The notes beneath the pieces were generated by a model. That model saw only the letters and a list, made by a program, of their open reading frames with translations, did no database searches and was not told where the DNA came from. 64,000 nucleotides of DNA from JBHELB01 sp041859045 (GTDB lineage: Bacteria; Hydrogenedentota; Hydrogenedentia; Hydrogenedentales; SLHB01): NCBI GenBank assembly GCA_041859045.1, contig JBHELB010000057.1, positions 186,001-250,000 of the forward strand, read 5' to 3'. Made by a program: the position numbers and the translations under genes. Shown piece by piece: positions 29,347-38,099 of the stretch. The first letter of the stretch is position 1. Every line of letters begins with the position of its first letter.

Positions 29347-30840
29347 GTGGAAATCAGCGTAGTACCCTGCGCCGAGTTTAAGGGCGCCTCGTCGGAATCG
29401 TTCATTATTTTGCCTGTATGCGAGAACGACGCCATGTCGGCCTGGCACGTTGCCCCCGTAGCCCTTACCGAGAAGCTTGACGTGTTGATGCAACGGAACG
29501 TGTTTCAAGCCAAGTCGGGAGAGGTGCTTCCGCTCTCACTGACGGATGGGCAGTCTCCGTCCGTACTCGCCCTCGGTCTTGGCGCACGCAGCAAGGCCAC
29601 GGCCGAGACGCTTCGCCGCGCTGCGGGAAAAGCCTGTGCAGCGTTGGCCCGTCTGCGCGCCACCGACATCGTCATCGACGCCGCCGGATTGGACCCCTTG
29701 CCCGTTGAAGCGCTCGCAGAAGGCATCGTGCTCGCACAGTTCCATTTTGACACCTACAAGACGCCGTCGCCCGACGCCCCGCCGCGCGCGTGGGTTGAAC
29801 GTCTGCGCTTTGTGGTTGAGGACACGGCATGCGCGAAGGCGCTCGAGACGGCGCTGCGTTTTTCCGACGTCACGTGTGGAAACGCGAACTGGGCGCGCGA
29901 CCTGGCGTGCTTGCCGCCGAATGAACTGACCCCGAAGGCCTTGGCGGATAAGGCGCGCGCGATGGCGAAAGACAGCGGACTCGCATGTGAAGTGCTCGAC
30001 GAGGATCACATGCGCCGTTTGGGCATGAACGCCTTGTTGGGCGTTGCGCAGGGAAGCGAACAGCGGGCAAACCTGATCGTACTCCAGTACAAACACCCCA
30101 AGGCCACACGCACATTGGCGTTGGTCGGAAAGGGGATTACCTTCGATACGGGCGGCATCAGCATCAAGCCGGCCGATCACATGCATGAGATGAAGTACGA
30201 CATGTGCGGCGCGGCAGCCGTGCTCGGCGCGATGAAAAGCATCGCCGAACTCGCCCCGTGCGTGAACGTCGTGGGCGTTATCCCTGCGGTTGAGAACATG
30301 CCCGGCGGCAACGCGCAGCGTCCGGGCGACATCGTGCGCGCCTGCAACGGAAAGACCATCGAAATCCGCAATACCGACGCCGAAGGACGGCTCATTCTCG
30401 CGGACGCCATGGCCTATGCCGCCGAACACTATAAGCCCGACGCGATGGTTGATCTCGCGACGCTGACGGGCGCAGTCGTGATCGCCCTCGGGCATTATGC
30501 AGCCGGGCTTCTGGCAACCGACGATGCCGTTGCCGCGGCGATTGAACGCGCGGCCGAGGCGACCGGTGAGCGCGTGTGGCGCCTGCCGCTGTGGGATGAC
30601 TACGCGAAGCAAACCGAAGGCAGCTATACCGATTTGTGCAACATCGGACCTCCCAAGCAGGCGGGCACAATCATGGGGGCGGCGTTTCTTAAGGAATTCA
30701 CCGGCGGCGTGCCCTGGGCGCATATCGACATCGCGGGGACGGCGTACGGCGTACCGGCTATTCCGTATCTGAACGATAGCTTGCCTACGGGCTACGGCGT
30801 GCGGTTAATGGCGCGCTGGGTGCTGGACCAGGCGCAGTAG
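29347..30840 (+). CDS. pepA: Leucyl aminopeptidase, M17 family
   Basis: A 497-residue cytosolic aminopeptidase. The C-terminal catalytic domain has the M17 signature NTDAEGRL, with metal ligands also in GKGITFDTGGIS and the DMCGAAAV segment. These form the two-metal site that removes N-terminal residues from peptides. The N-terminal 160 residues are the variable macro-like domain. The GTG start at 29347 follows GAGAAGGAG, 18 bases after miaB. It lies in the middle of an operon with two tRNA methylthiotransferase genes. PepA also acts as a DNA-binding protein in some bacteria; nothing here supports that role. Confidence 0.95.
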   Translation: MEISVVPCAEFKGASSESFIILPVCENDAMSAWHVAPVALTEKLDVLMQRNVFQAKSGEVLPLSLTDGQSPSVLALGLGARSKATAETLRRAAGKACAALARLRATDIVIDAAGLDPLPVEALAEGIVLAQFHFDTYKTPSPDAPPRAWVERLRFVVEDTACAKALETALRFSDVTCGNANWARDLACLPPNELTPKALADKARAMAKDSGLACEVLDEDHMRRLGMNALLGVAQGSEQRANLIVLQYKHPKATRTLALVGKGITFDTGGISIKPADHMHEMKYDMCGAAAVLGAMKSIAELAPCVNVVGVIPAVENMPGGNAQRPGDIVRACNGKTIEIRNTDAEGRLILADAMAYAAEHYKPDAMVDLATLTGAVVIALGHYAAGLLATDDAVAAAIERAAEATGERVWRLPLWDDYAKQTEGSYTDLCNIGPPKQAGTIMGAAFLKEFTGGVPWAHIDIAGTAYGVPAIPYLNDSLPTGYGVRLMARWVLDQAQ

Positions 30841-30843
30841 CAT

Positions 30844-32190
30844 ATGGCCGCTCGCGACACGGTCTCGCATGGAACAAGAAGGGCTTCCCTGCACACGCTG
30901 GGCTGCCGTTTGAACCATGCCGAGACGGCTCTGCTCGAAGATCAATTGCGCGAGCGGGGCTACGAGATCGTGCCCTTTGGCGAAGAAGCCGACCTCGGGA
31001 TCATCAATACCTGCACCGTGACCGGCGAGGCCGACGCGAAATCACGCAAACTCATCCGCGCGTTTATTCGGCGCAATCCCAGCGCATTTACGGCGGTGAT
31101 CGGCTGCTATTCGCAGACCGGCCATAGGGAACTCGCCAAGATCGAAGGCATCGATCTTATCGTGGGAAGCGACGAGAAGCTTCGCGTACTCGACTACATC
31201 GACCATGCGAAGCGGCCCGTGCCGGAAGTGCGCAAGGAGCGTGTGCGCGAGCGCGGATTTGTCGCGCCGGCTGTGCGTGGTGCGGCGGCGGTGCACCGCG
31301 CGAATCTTAAGATACAAGACGGCTGCGATTTCATGTGCAGCTTCTGCATTATCGCCTTCGCCCGTGGGCGCGCCCGTAGCAGGCACTTCGAAAACATCCT
31401 TGAAGAGGCGCGGGCCCTCGTCGCGGGCGGAATGCGCGAGATTGTGCTTACCGGCGTGAACATCGGTGTATACACAGACGCATACACGGGCGTAGACAGA
31501 AGCATCGTGGAGGTCGTAGACGCGCTGAATGACATCGAAGGTCTCGCGCGCATCCGCTTCGGCAGCCTCGAACCCACGACGATTCCCGCGGAACTTCTCG
31601 ACAGAATGGCCAGTCCCGCCCATCGACTGGTGCCCTATCTGCACATTCCGTTGCAGTCCGCTTCAAACCGCATCCTCGACCTGATGAAACGCCGTTACAC
31701 CCGCGAAGAGTTCGCGCAATTCGTGGAATTGGCTCGCGCCCGTGTGCCCGGGATATGTATTGGCACCGACGTGATGGCCGGGTTTCCTGGCGAAACGGAC
31801 GACGATTTTGCAGAGACCCTTGACTTTCTGCGCGAGGGCCCCGTCGATTATGCGCATGTGTTCAAGTATTCCGAACGCCCCGGCACGGCGTCCGCGCGGT
31901 TGCCAGGCAAGCTGGATGCGCGGACCATCAATCGCCGCGCGGCGTCCGCGCGCCGCGTCGCCGAGCGAAAGCGGCGTCTGTTTTACGAGGCGCACGTGGG
32001 AAGGGTTGTCCCCGTCCTGTTTGAAGAGCATCGGGACGGTTACTGGTTTGGCTACACGGGGAATTACGTCCGTGTGGCGGCGCGTTCCGAAGAAGACTGG
32101 TCAAACCGCATTCTGCCGATCCGCTTGAGTGTCGTCTTGGGCGATGCTGTGGCAGGAGAACCGGTTCAAGAGGATGATTCACCGCGATGA
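30844..32190 (+). CDS. mtaB: tRNA threonylcarbamoyladenosine methylthiotransferase
   Basis: A 448-residue radical SAM protein of the MtaB subgroup, which converts t6A37 into ms2t6A37. Auxiliary-cluster cysteines are C21, C57 and C88. The radical SAM cysteines are C161, C165 and C168 in CDFMCSFCIIAFARGRARS. TLGCRLN near the N-terminus is typical of MtaB. A C-terminal TRAM-like part ends in VVLGDAVAGE. The gene is three bases after pepA and overlaps larE by four bases, so larE is translationally coupled to it. Confidence 0.93.
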   Translation: MAARDTVSHGTRRASLHTLGCRLNHAETALLEDQLRERGYEIVPFGEEADLGIINTCTVTGEADAKSRKLIRAFIRRNPSAFTAVIGCYSQTGHRELAKIEGIDLIVGSDEKLRVLDYIDHAKRPVPEVRKERVRERGFVAPAVRGAAAVHRANLKIQDGCDFMCSFCIIAFARGRARSRHFENILEEARALVAGGMREIVLTGVNIGVYTDAYTGVDRSIVEVVDALNDIEGLARIRFGSLEPTTIPAELLDRMASPAHRLVPYLHIPLQSASNRILDLMKRRYTREEFAQFVELARARVPGICIGTDVMAGFPGETDDDFAETLDFLREGPVDYAHVFKYSERPGTASARLPGKLDARTINRRAASARRVAERKRRLFYEAHVGRVVPVLFEEHRDGYWFGYTGNYVRVAARSEEDWSNRILPIRLSVVLGDAVAGEPVQEDDSPR

Positions 32191-33035
32191 GCACACTCGC
32201 CGCCATTTCCGACGAAATCCTGGCCAAGGAAGCCGATTTGCTTCAGCGACTGCGCGATTACGGCGCGATCGCCATTGCCTACTCAGGCGGGGTCGATTCC
32301 ACTTACCTCGCCGATGCCGCGCACGAAGCGCTCGGTGCGAAAGCGACGATGATTCTCGCCGACTCGCCCAGTATTCCGCGCTCCGAGATGGCGGCCGCGG
32401 TCGACCTTGCAAGGGCGCGTGGGTGGAACCTCGAGATTATTCAGACCACTGAGTTTGAGAACGAGGCTTACCTGCGCAACGACACCAACCGCTGCTATTA
32501 CTGCAAATCGGAGTTGTTTGACCGTATGCAGGCCTATGCGCAGGAGCACGGCGTGCCGGTCATCGCGTACGGCGCGATCGCCGATGACCTTGCCGACGCG
32601 ACCCGCGTCGGCCACATCGCAGCGAAAGAGCGCCGGGCCGTTGCTCCGCTGCAACAGGCCGGTCTGCACAAGGATGAGATCCGTCAACTCAGCCGCCGTC
32701 GTGGCCTGCCGACCTGGAACAAAGCATCATTTGCCTGCCTGGCGTCGCGCGTACCCGTGGGCACGGCGGTTTCCGTGCAGGTATTGTCCAAAGTGGAACA
32801 GGCGGAGGAAATTCTGAGGGCGATGGGATTTCGACAGTACCGCGCGCGGCACCACGGAGAGCTATGCCGAATCGAGGTCGACGAGACCGATTTCGCGCGC
32901 CTGCTCGAACCTGAGGTCCGCGCCCATCTCCTGCGCGAACTGCGCGCCGCAGGATATCGTCACGTGACCCTCGATCTCGCCGGATACCGCACCGGCAGTA
33001 CCGCCGCGCCGCCGTCAGTGGTCCGCCCAAGTTGA
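32187..33035 (+). CDS. larE: ATP-dependent sacrificial sulfur transferase LarE
   Basis: A 282-residue PP-loop protein. The PP-loop is SGGVDST at 33-39, followed by the NRCYYCK segment (C103, C106) and the conserved SFACLASR segment with C184. That cysteine supplies sulfur in the making of the nickel-pincer nucleotide cofactor of lactate racemase. LarE acts with LarB and LarC, and the cofactor serves LarA; none of these is encoded in this window. Here larE is the last gene of a tRNA-modification operon. It might serve a LarA-like epimerase elsewhere in the genome or have another sulfur-transfer role. All family motifs look intact. Confidence 0.9.
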   Translation: MSTLAAISDEILAKEADLLQRLRDYGAIAIAYSGGVDSTYLADAAHEALGAKATMILADSPSIPRSEMAAAVDLARARGWNLEIIQTTEFENEAYLRNDTNRCYYCKSELFDRMQAYAQEHGVPVIAYGAIADDLADATRVGHIAAKERRAVAPLQQAGLHKDEIRQLSRRRGLPTWNKASFACLASRVPVGTAVSVQVLSKVEQAEEILRAMGFRQYRARHHGELCRIEVDETDFARLLEPEVRAHLLRELRAAGYRHVTLDLAGYRTGSTAAPPSVVRPS

Positions 33036-33142
33036 CCCCCTCCTAACGGACGCGGTAGCATGGCGTGCTTGCGCCTCGAGCCCTGCAAAAGGTCAGGTGT
33101 CAAGGAGTTAACCAATTATTTCCGAAGCGATAGGGGTTTGGC

Positions 33143-34537
33143 ATGTCAGCGTACGACGTCGTAGTGATTGGGACTGGGCCTGGGGGGTATGTTGCGGCGA
33201 TACGGGCCGCTCAGCAAGGGGCGAAGGTCGCCTGCATTGAGCGCGAGGAACTTGGGGGCGTGTGCCTGAACTGGGGATGCATCCCCACCAAGACGCTCAT
33301 CCACAGCGCGGAGTTGTTCCGCAAGCTCAAGCACGCTTCGGACTACGGTTTGCGCGCGGACAACGTCGGGTTCGATATGGCCGCCATACTCAAGCGCAAG
33401 CGCGAGGTGGTGCGAAAGAACAAGTCAGGGATCGCCGCGCTGTTCAAGGCGCATGGGATCGAGTTGATCAAGGGCGAGGCCCGCGTGGTGGCGCGCGGAA
33501 TGGTCGATGTGGATGGAAGCCGCATTGATGCAAAGTCGATCATCATCGCTACCGGCAGCGGGCCTGCTCAACTGCCGGGGCTCGAGACGGACGGCAAGCA
33601 GGTGATCACGAGTACCGAGGCGCTCGAACTCACCGCGCTGCCCGCAAAGGCTGCGATCATCGGCGCGGGCGCGTTAGGGGCTGAGTTTGCCTGCATCTGG
33701 AGCGCGTTCGGCGTTGAGGTTACGCTCATTGAGTTGTTGTCCCGCGCCTTGCCGCGCGAGGACGAGGAACTCTCCAAGCGGCTTGGGGATAGTCTCAAGA
33801 AGAAAGGCATTGACCTGCGCACCGGGACAAAAGTCGCCAAACTGGAGCGCGGGAAATCAGGCGTTGCTCTGACGCTGGAGGGCGATGCGCCCGGAACGCT
33901 GAATGTCGATCTTGTACTCGTCGGCATTGGCCGGAAATACCATTCCGAAGTGGTCACGGCGACGCCAGAGTTAGGGGTTCAGGTCGGTCCACGCGGCGAG
34001 ATTCTCGTTGATGATCGAATGGAGACCTCTGTGCCGGGGATTTACGCGATCGGCGACGTGGTTGGCAAGACCTTGCTGGCGCATGGCGCTTCATCGGAAG
34101 GGCTTGTGGCTGCCGCGAACGCGACCGGCGGCAATGCGCGTATGAACTATCGCGTTGTGCCATCGTGCAACTTCACGTCGCCGGAAGTGGCGAGCGTTGG
34201 ATTGACCGAGGCGCAGGCGCGCGAGACTGGCGTGCCTGTGCAGGTGGGGCGGTTCAACTTCCTCGCCAGCGGACGTGCCCACGCGATGGGCGAGACGGAA
34301 GGCATGGTCAAAATTGTCGGCGACGCGCGCACGCACGAGGTGTTGGGCGTGCACATTATGGGCGCGGAGGCGGGCGAATTGATCGCCTCAGCCGCCGTGG
34401 CGATGACCATGGAGGCGACCGTTGAGGAAATCGCCCACACCATTCACACCCACCCGACATTGTCGGAAACGGTGATGGAAGCGGCGGAGGATTTTCTCGG
34501 CAAGGGCATTCACACGCCGCCCGCAAAGCGCGCGTAA
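33143..34537 (+). CDS. lpdA: Dihydrolipoyl dehydrogenase
   Basis: A 464-residue flavoprotein that reoxidises dihydrolipoamide in 2-oxoacid dehydrogenase or glycine-cleavage complexes. FAD site GTGPGGYVAAI is near the N-terminus, followed by the redox disulfide GGVCLNWGCIPTK with the CxxxxC spacing. An NAD site GAGALGAEFA lies near residues 173-182. The C-terminal HTHPTLSE segment carries the catalytic His-Glu pair. No partner subunits are encoded nearby. The ATG at 33143 follows AGGGG, and 107 bases separate it from larE, so it may have its own promoter. Confidence 0.95.
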   Translation: MSAYDVVVIGTGPGGYVAAIRAAQQGAKVACIEREELGGVCLNWGCIPTKTLIHSAELFRKLKHASDYGLRADNVGFDMAAILKRKREVVRKNKSGIAALFKAHGIELIKGEARVVARGMVDVDGSRIDAKSIIIATGSGPAQLPGLETDGKQVITSTEALELTALPAKAAIIGAGALGAEFACIWSAFGVEVTLIELLSRALPREDEELSKRLGDSLKKKGIDLRTGTKVAKLERGKSGVALTLEGDAPGTLNVDLVLVGIGRKYHSEVVTATPELGVQVGPRGEILVDDRMETSVPGIYAIGDVVGKTLLAHGASSEGLVAAANATGGNARMNYRVVPSCNFTSPEVASVGLTEAQARETGVPVQVGRFNFLASGRAHAMGETEGMVKIVGDARTHEVLGVHIMGAEAGELIASAAVAMTMEATVEEIAHTIHTHPTLSETVMEAAEDFLGKGIHTPPAKRA

Positions 34538-34567
34538 TTCGGTCGACGTACGCCGGAGGAGAACACT

Positions 34568-36892
34568 GTGCAGGAACGACCGCGGCGGATGAGCAAGCTG
34601 CTTGAAAGCGGTCTGTGCTTATTGCTCTTGGTCGGCGCGGCGGCGGCGTTGGTGTTTCCCGCGTTGTCTGCAGGCCGCATTCCGATCTCCACAGACACGG
34701 CCCTCTTTCTAGCGCCGTGGGAAGACGCGCGCCCCTTGGGGCTCAATGCCCCTGGCGACCCGCAGGCCGCCGACCACGCGAATCGTTTCTACCCCTGGTA
34801 TGCCTTCATCGCCGATGCCGCCGCGCGCGGCGATTCTGTGCTGTGGAATCCGCTTGAGAACGGAGGGTTTCCGTTCCTGGCCGTGTGGCAAACCAGGGCA
34901 TTGTCGCCGTTTTCCGCCCCTTTTTATCTGCTTCCAGTAAAGTTCGCGCTGCCTATCTCGTTATTTCTGAAGCTGCTCATTGCAGGGCTATGCGCCTACT
35001 ACGCGGCGCGACGCTTTGGATACCTGCGGCCCTATGCCTTGGCCATTGGTCTCGCTTATGAGTTCAGCGGCTCCTTGTTGCTTTGGTGGGGATGGCCTCT
35101 ATCAGACACCGCACCGTGGGCGCCGCTATTGCTGCTCTACGCCGAACGCCTTGCGCTGCGTCAGCGGCGATTCTGGCCCTATGGCTCACTGATCCTAGGC
35201 GTCATGCTGCTCGGCGGCGAGCCAGAGGCAGTCGCGGGTGCGGGGGCGTTCGTCGTGTTCTATCTGCTTGCCCGTTTTGTTACCGAGCGCAGCGGGTTCA
35301 AGGACGCTTTTTATGGCTACATCACCCTGGCGGGAAGCGGGGCGGTCGCGGTAGGGCTGACCGCGCTTCAAATATGGCCATACCGCGAGTTTCTGCGCGA
35401 GGCGGTGCAGACTACCCAAACACAAGGAACAAGTTTTCTTAGTATGTGGGATCTTTCCTTGGCATTTTTCCCGCATTTGCTAGGGGGAACTACAGGACCA
35501 GCGGCTGTCGAGGGGGCATTGCGAAACGCCCGCGTACTTGAATTGCTTTACGCCGGACTCGCGCCTTTGTTCCTGCTGCCGCTTTGGTTTGCGTTGCGCC
35601 GTTTTGTGGTGCCTCTGCAGCGGCAACGCGTTGAATCGTTGCTTACCGCCGCAATCCTGAGTTTCGCCTTGGCCATGTTGGCCGCCAACGTGTTTCCCCA
35701 AGTGGAGATGCTGCAATGGGTCCGCCCAGAGCACCTCTTCCTCCTGAATGCCCTTGCGCTGATGCTCGTGGGGGCTTCCGCCGCGGAGGAGTGGATCACG
35801 CTCGATCCCGATGCGACCCATGCCGCCGTGCTGCGCTATCTCATTCTGCTTCCCGTGTTGGTTCTATTGGCGCTCATTCTCGCGTTGGGACGCTACCTGA
35901 CGCTGCGCGCGTCGATGCCTGGAGTGGGCGGGGAAGTCTCGGATTGGCTTATGCCCTTGGGATTGCTCGTGGCGTTTTTGCTGACACTGGGACTAACCCT
36001 TTTGCGGCCCTCACATCGCCTCATGGGGTATTCGTTGGCGGCGTTGATGTTGCTCGATCTTTGGACGTCTCTTTCGGGGGCGATTTCCTTCACTCCGCTG
36101 GATCGCGTTTTTCCCGAGACCCCGTTCGTCCGCGCACTGAAGGCCAGCGGCGCGCGTGTAGGGGGGAGCGAAGCGCTGAAGAGTTGGCCGCTGGCGGCGA
36201 ATCTCGTACCCCAGGCGTTTGGCACGGGGGGCGTTTCGGCCAAACGCTACGCCGCATTCGTCGCGCAGACCGCCGAGAAGCCCATGCTCCTTCGCAACAT
36301 GGGCGCGCCGTCTTTCTTGCTGACCAAGGAAGACATTCAGGGGCGTTTTGCGGACTTGCGCAGCCGTTTGCACGTGCAGGACGTGTTCCCGTCAGGGGCG
36401 GTGCTTTTCGACGCGCTGGGGTCGCGCCCGCGTGCATGGATGGCCTACGAGGGGCGTCCTTTCGAGAAGTTCGACCCCAAACAACTTGACCCCGCACAAC
36501 CGCCGTTGGTTGAGATCGCAGAGCCTCCCAAATCCGAATCAGGGGGAGAGGCGCAGGTGACTATAGACCCCGCATCGACCAATACGCGGGTGATCGTGCA
36601 CGTCGGTGAGACGCGCCCAGGCGTGTTGGTATTGGCGGACGCGTGGTATCCCGGCTGGCACGCGCGCGTGGGGGATGCCGAAGCGCCGATGTTCCCCGTG
36701 GACGGCGCATTTCGCGGCGTTGCCCTCCAGAAGGGCGCACACAAAGTCGAGTTCCTCTATGAACCCGCCTCGTTCAAACGCGGTTGCTTCTGGTCGCTCG
36801 TCGCGGCATGCCTGGTCTTCCTCGGCGTCGTCCACCACGGTGTCCTGACCTTGCGCGACCGACGCCTGCGCGCCCACGAGAAGCGGGGGTAA
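34568..36892 (+). CDS. YfhO-like polytopic membrane protein
   Basis: A 774-residue membrane protein with about a dozen hydrophobic segments in residues 12-520 and a C-terminal periplasmic domain of about 220 residues. The first external loop has the FYPWYAF and ENGGFPFLAVWQ segments seen in YfhO (PF09586) proteins. The late domain ends with VLVLADAWYPGWHARVGD, typical of the family, before a final transmembrane helix and a basic tail. YfhO-like proteins resemble GT-C glycosyltransferases and have been linked to glycosylation of cell-wall polymers in Firmicutes. A role in surface glycan transfer is a family-level guess. The GTG start follows GGAGGAG. Confidence 0.8.
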   Translation: MQERPRRMSKLLESGLCLLLLVGAAAALVFPALSAGRIPISTDTALFLAPWEDARPLGLNAPGDPQAADHANRFYPWYAFIADAAARGDSVLWNPLENGGFPFLAVWQTRALSPFSAPFYLLPVKFALPISLFLKLLIAGLCAYYAARRFGYLRPYALAIGLAYEFSGSLLLWWGWPLSDTAPWAPLLLLYAERLALRQRRFWPYGSLILGVMLLGGEPEAVAGAGAFVVFYLLARFVTERSGFKDAFYGYITLAGSGAVAVGLTALQIWPYREFLREAVQTTQTQGTSFLSMWDLSLAFFPHLLGGTTGPAAVEGALRNARVLELLYAGLAPLFLLPLWFALRRFVVPLQRQRVESLLTAAILSFALAMLAANVFPQVEMLQWVRPEHLFLLNALALMLVGASAAEEWITLDPDATHAAVLRYLILLPVLVLLALILALGRYLTLRASMPGVGGEVSDWLMPLGLLVAFLLTLGLTLLRPSHRLMGYSLAALMLLDLWTSLSGAISFTPLDRVFPETPFVRALKASGARVGGSEALKSWPLAANLVPQAFGTGGVSAKRYAAFVAQTAEKPMLLRNMGAPSFLLTKEDIQGRFADLRSRLHVQDVFPSGAVLFDALGSRPRAWMAYEGRPFEKFDPKQLDPAQPPLVEIAEPPKSESGGEAQVTIDPASTNTRVIVHVGETRPGVLVLADAWYPGWHARVGDAEAPMFPVDGAFRGVALQKGAHKVEFLYEPASFKRGCFWSLVAACLVFLGVVHHGVLTLRDRRLRAHEKRG

Positions 36893-36923
36893 AGGTCCCC
36901 ACTACTTCCCGGAAAGACTCGCG

Positions 36924-37832
36924 TTATCGTCCCGTCGCGGCCATCGCGTCGGCCACTGCCCGAATGTGCGCGGGGGCGGACCCGCAGCAGCCGCCGATGA
37001 AACGCGCCCCGGCCGCGAGCAGGTCGGGAACAACCGCGGCATACGCTTCGGGCTTGGCGCGGTAGACGGTTCGGCCGTCCTCCAGCAGTTCCGGCAGCCC
37101 GACGTTTCCTTTCACCCAGATAGGCAGATCGACGCCGCACGCGGCGAACTCGCGGGCGATATTCACAAAGGTGTCGATGCCCGCGCCGCAGTTGGCCCCG
37201 ACGAATTGCGCGCCGCCGTCCTTGGCCAGGGCGTAGGCTTCAGGTACGGAGACTCCCATCATCGTGCGGTCGTTGCACTCGCCGCAGTCGAACGTGAACG
37301 ACAGGCCGACCGGAAGGTCCACTGCGGAAAGCACGCCTCGCAGGGCCGCTTCCGCCTCGACCAAGTCGCTTTGCGTTTCAATGACGATGGCGTCGGCTCC
37401 GCCTTCGGCCAGGGCTATCGCCTGCTCAGCCGCGCTGACCGCCACAACCTCCGGCTCAACCTCGCCCATCATCACCATTTTGCCGCAGGGACCGATCGAG
37501 GCAAACACGTAGGCCTTGCCCAGGGCGGCTTCCTTGGAGAGCGCCGCGCCAGCCTTCGAGAGTTCCGCCGCGCGTGCGGCGATGCCATGCCGTTCGAGGA
37601 TGAGACGATTGCTATTGAAGGTGTTCGTCAGAATGACCTGGGAGCCTGCCTCGACGTAGCCGCGCGCGACGGAAAGCACTCGGTCGGGGTGCTCCACATT
37701 CCACACGTCGCACATCTGGCCGGGTTGGGCACCCAGTTTCTGCAGCTCAGTTCCCCAGGCTCCATCGGTACACAAGGGGGGCAATTGGCGGAAATTCTCC
37801 CTTGTCAGTCGCCGGGTTGCGTCGAACGTCAT
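36924..37832 (-). CDS. Homocysteine S-methyltransferase family protein
   Basis: A 302-residue TIM-barrel methyltransferase that transfers a methyl group to homocysteine, giving methionine. Zinc-binding cysteines are C215 (GANCG) and C282-C283 (GGCCG). The N-terminal DGAWGTEL segment and LTNTF at 69-73 also fit the family. The length suits a stand-alone MmuM/BHMT-type or the N-terminal module of MetH; cobalamin-binding parts are absent. The start is the ATG at 37832, preceded by AAGGAG; a frame to 37862 is less likely. It is divergent from the GntR gene, with a TATAAT at 37897-37892. The methyl donor is not known. Confidence 0.85.
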   Translation of the reverse strand: MTFDATRRLTRENFRQLPPLCTDGAWGTELQKLGAQPGQMCDVWNVEHPDRVLSVARGYVEAGSQVILTNTFNSNRLILERHGIAARAAELSKAGAALSKEAALGKAYVFASIGPCGKMVMMGEVEPEVVAVSAAEQAIALAEGGADAIVIETQSDLVEAEAALRGVLSAVDLPVGLSFTFDCGECNDRTMMGVSVPEAYALAKDGGAQFVGANCGAGIDTFVNIAREFAACGVDLPIWVKGNVGLPELLEDGRTVYRAKPEAYAAVVPDLLAAGARFIGGCCGSAPAHIRAVADAMAATGR

Positions 37833-37891
37833 GGTCAACTCCTTCCTGATTCCCTCTTTCAAAAGGACGCAATTTTTGGGGTGCGGCGGCT

Positions 37892-37979
37892 ATTATAGGG
37901 GGAAAATATGCGGTACGCCACATCTTTTTTTGAGCGGACGCGGCGCTTTTACAATCAAATCACATCACATATTGTGTGA
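37892..37979 (-). promoter_or_regulatory. Promoter and palindrome upstream of the methyltransferase gene
   Basis: TATAAT lies on the minus strand at 37897-37892 with no strong -35. A perfect TCACA-N5-TGTGA palindrome (37965-37979) lies 68 bases further upstream, in the 267-base region shared with the divergent GntR gene. It may be an operator. Confidence 0.35.
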
Positions 37980-38024
37980 GTGCTTTTCCGGGATGAGTTG
38001 GTTTTGGTTGAGGATGGACTAGAC

Positions 38025-38053
38025 TTGTGTTTTTGTGTACTCTCGAATACAAT
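38025..38053 (+). promoter_or_regulatory. Promoter of the GntR gene with overlapping palindrome
   Basis: TTGTGT (38025-38030), a 17-base spacer and TACAAT (38048-38053). An imperfect palindrome, TGTACTCTCGAATACA (38036-38051), covers the spacer and part of the -10. That position is ideal for autorepression by the encoded regulator. Confidence 0.45.
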
Positions 38054-38099
38054 AGCTTTTGTGGCAACCACTTATCTTAACCGTGATTGGATGTGCTAA

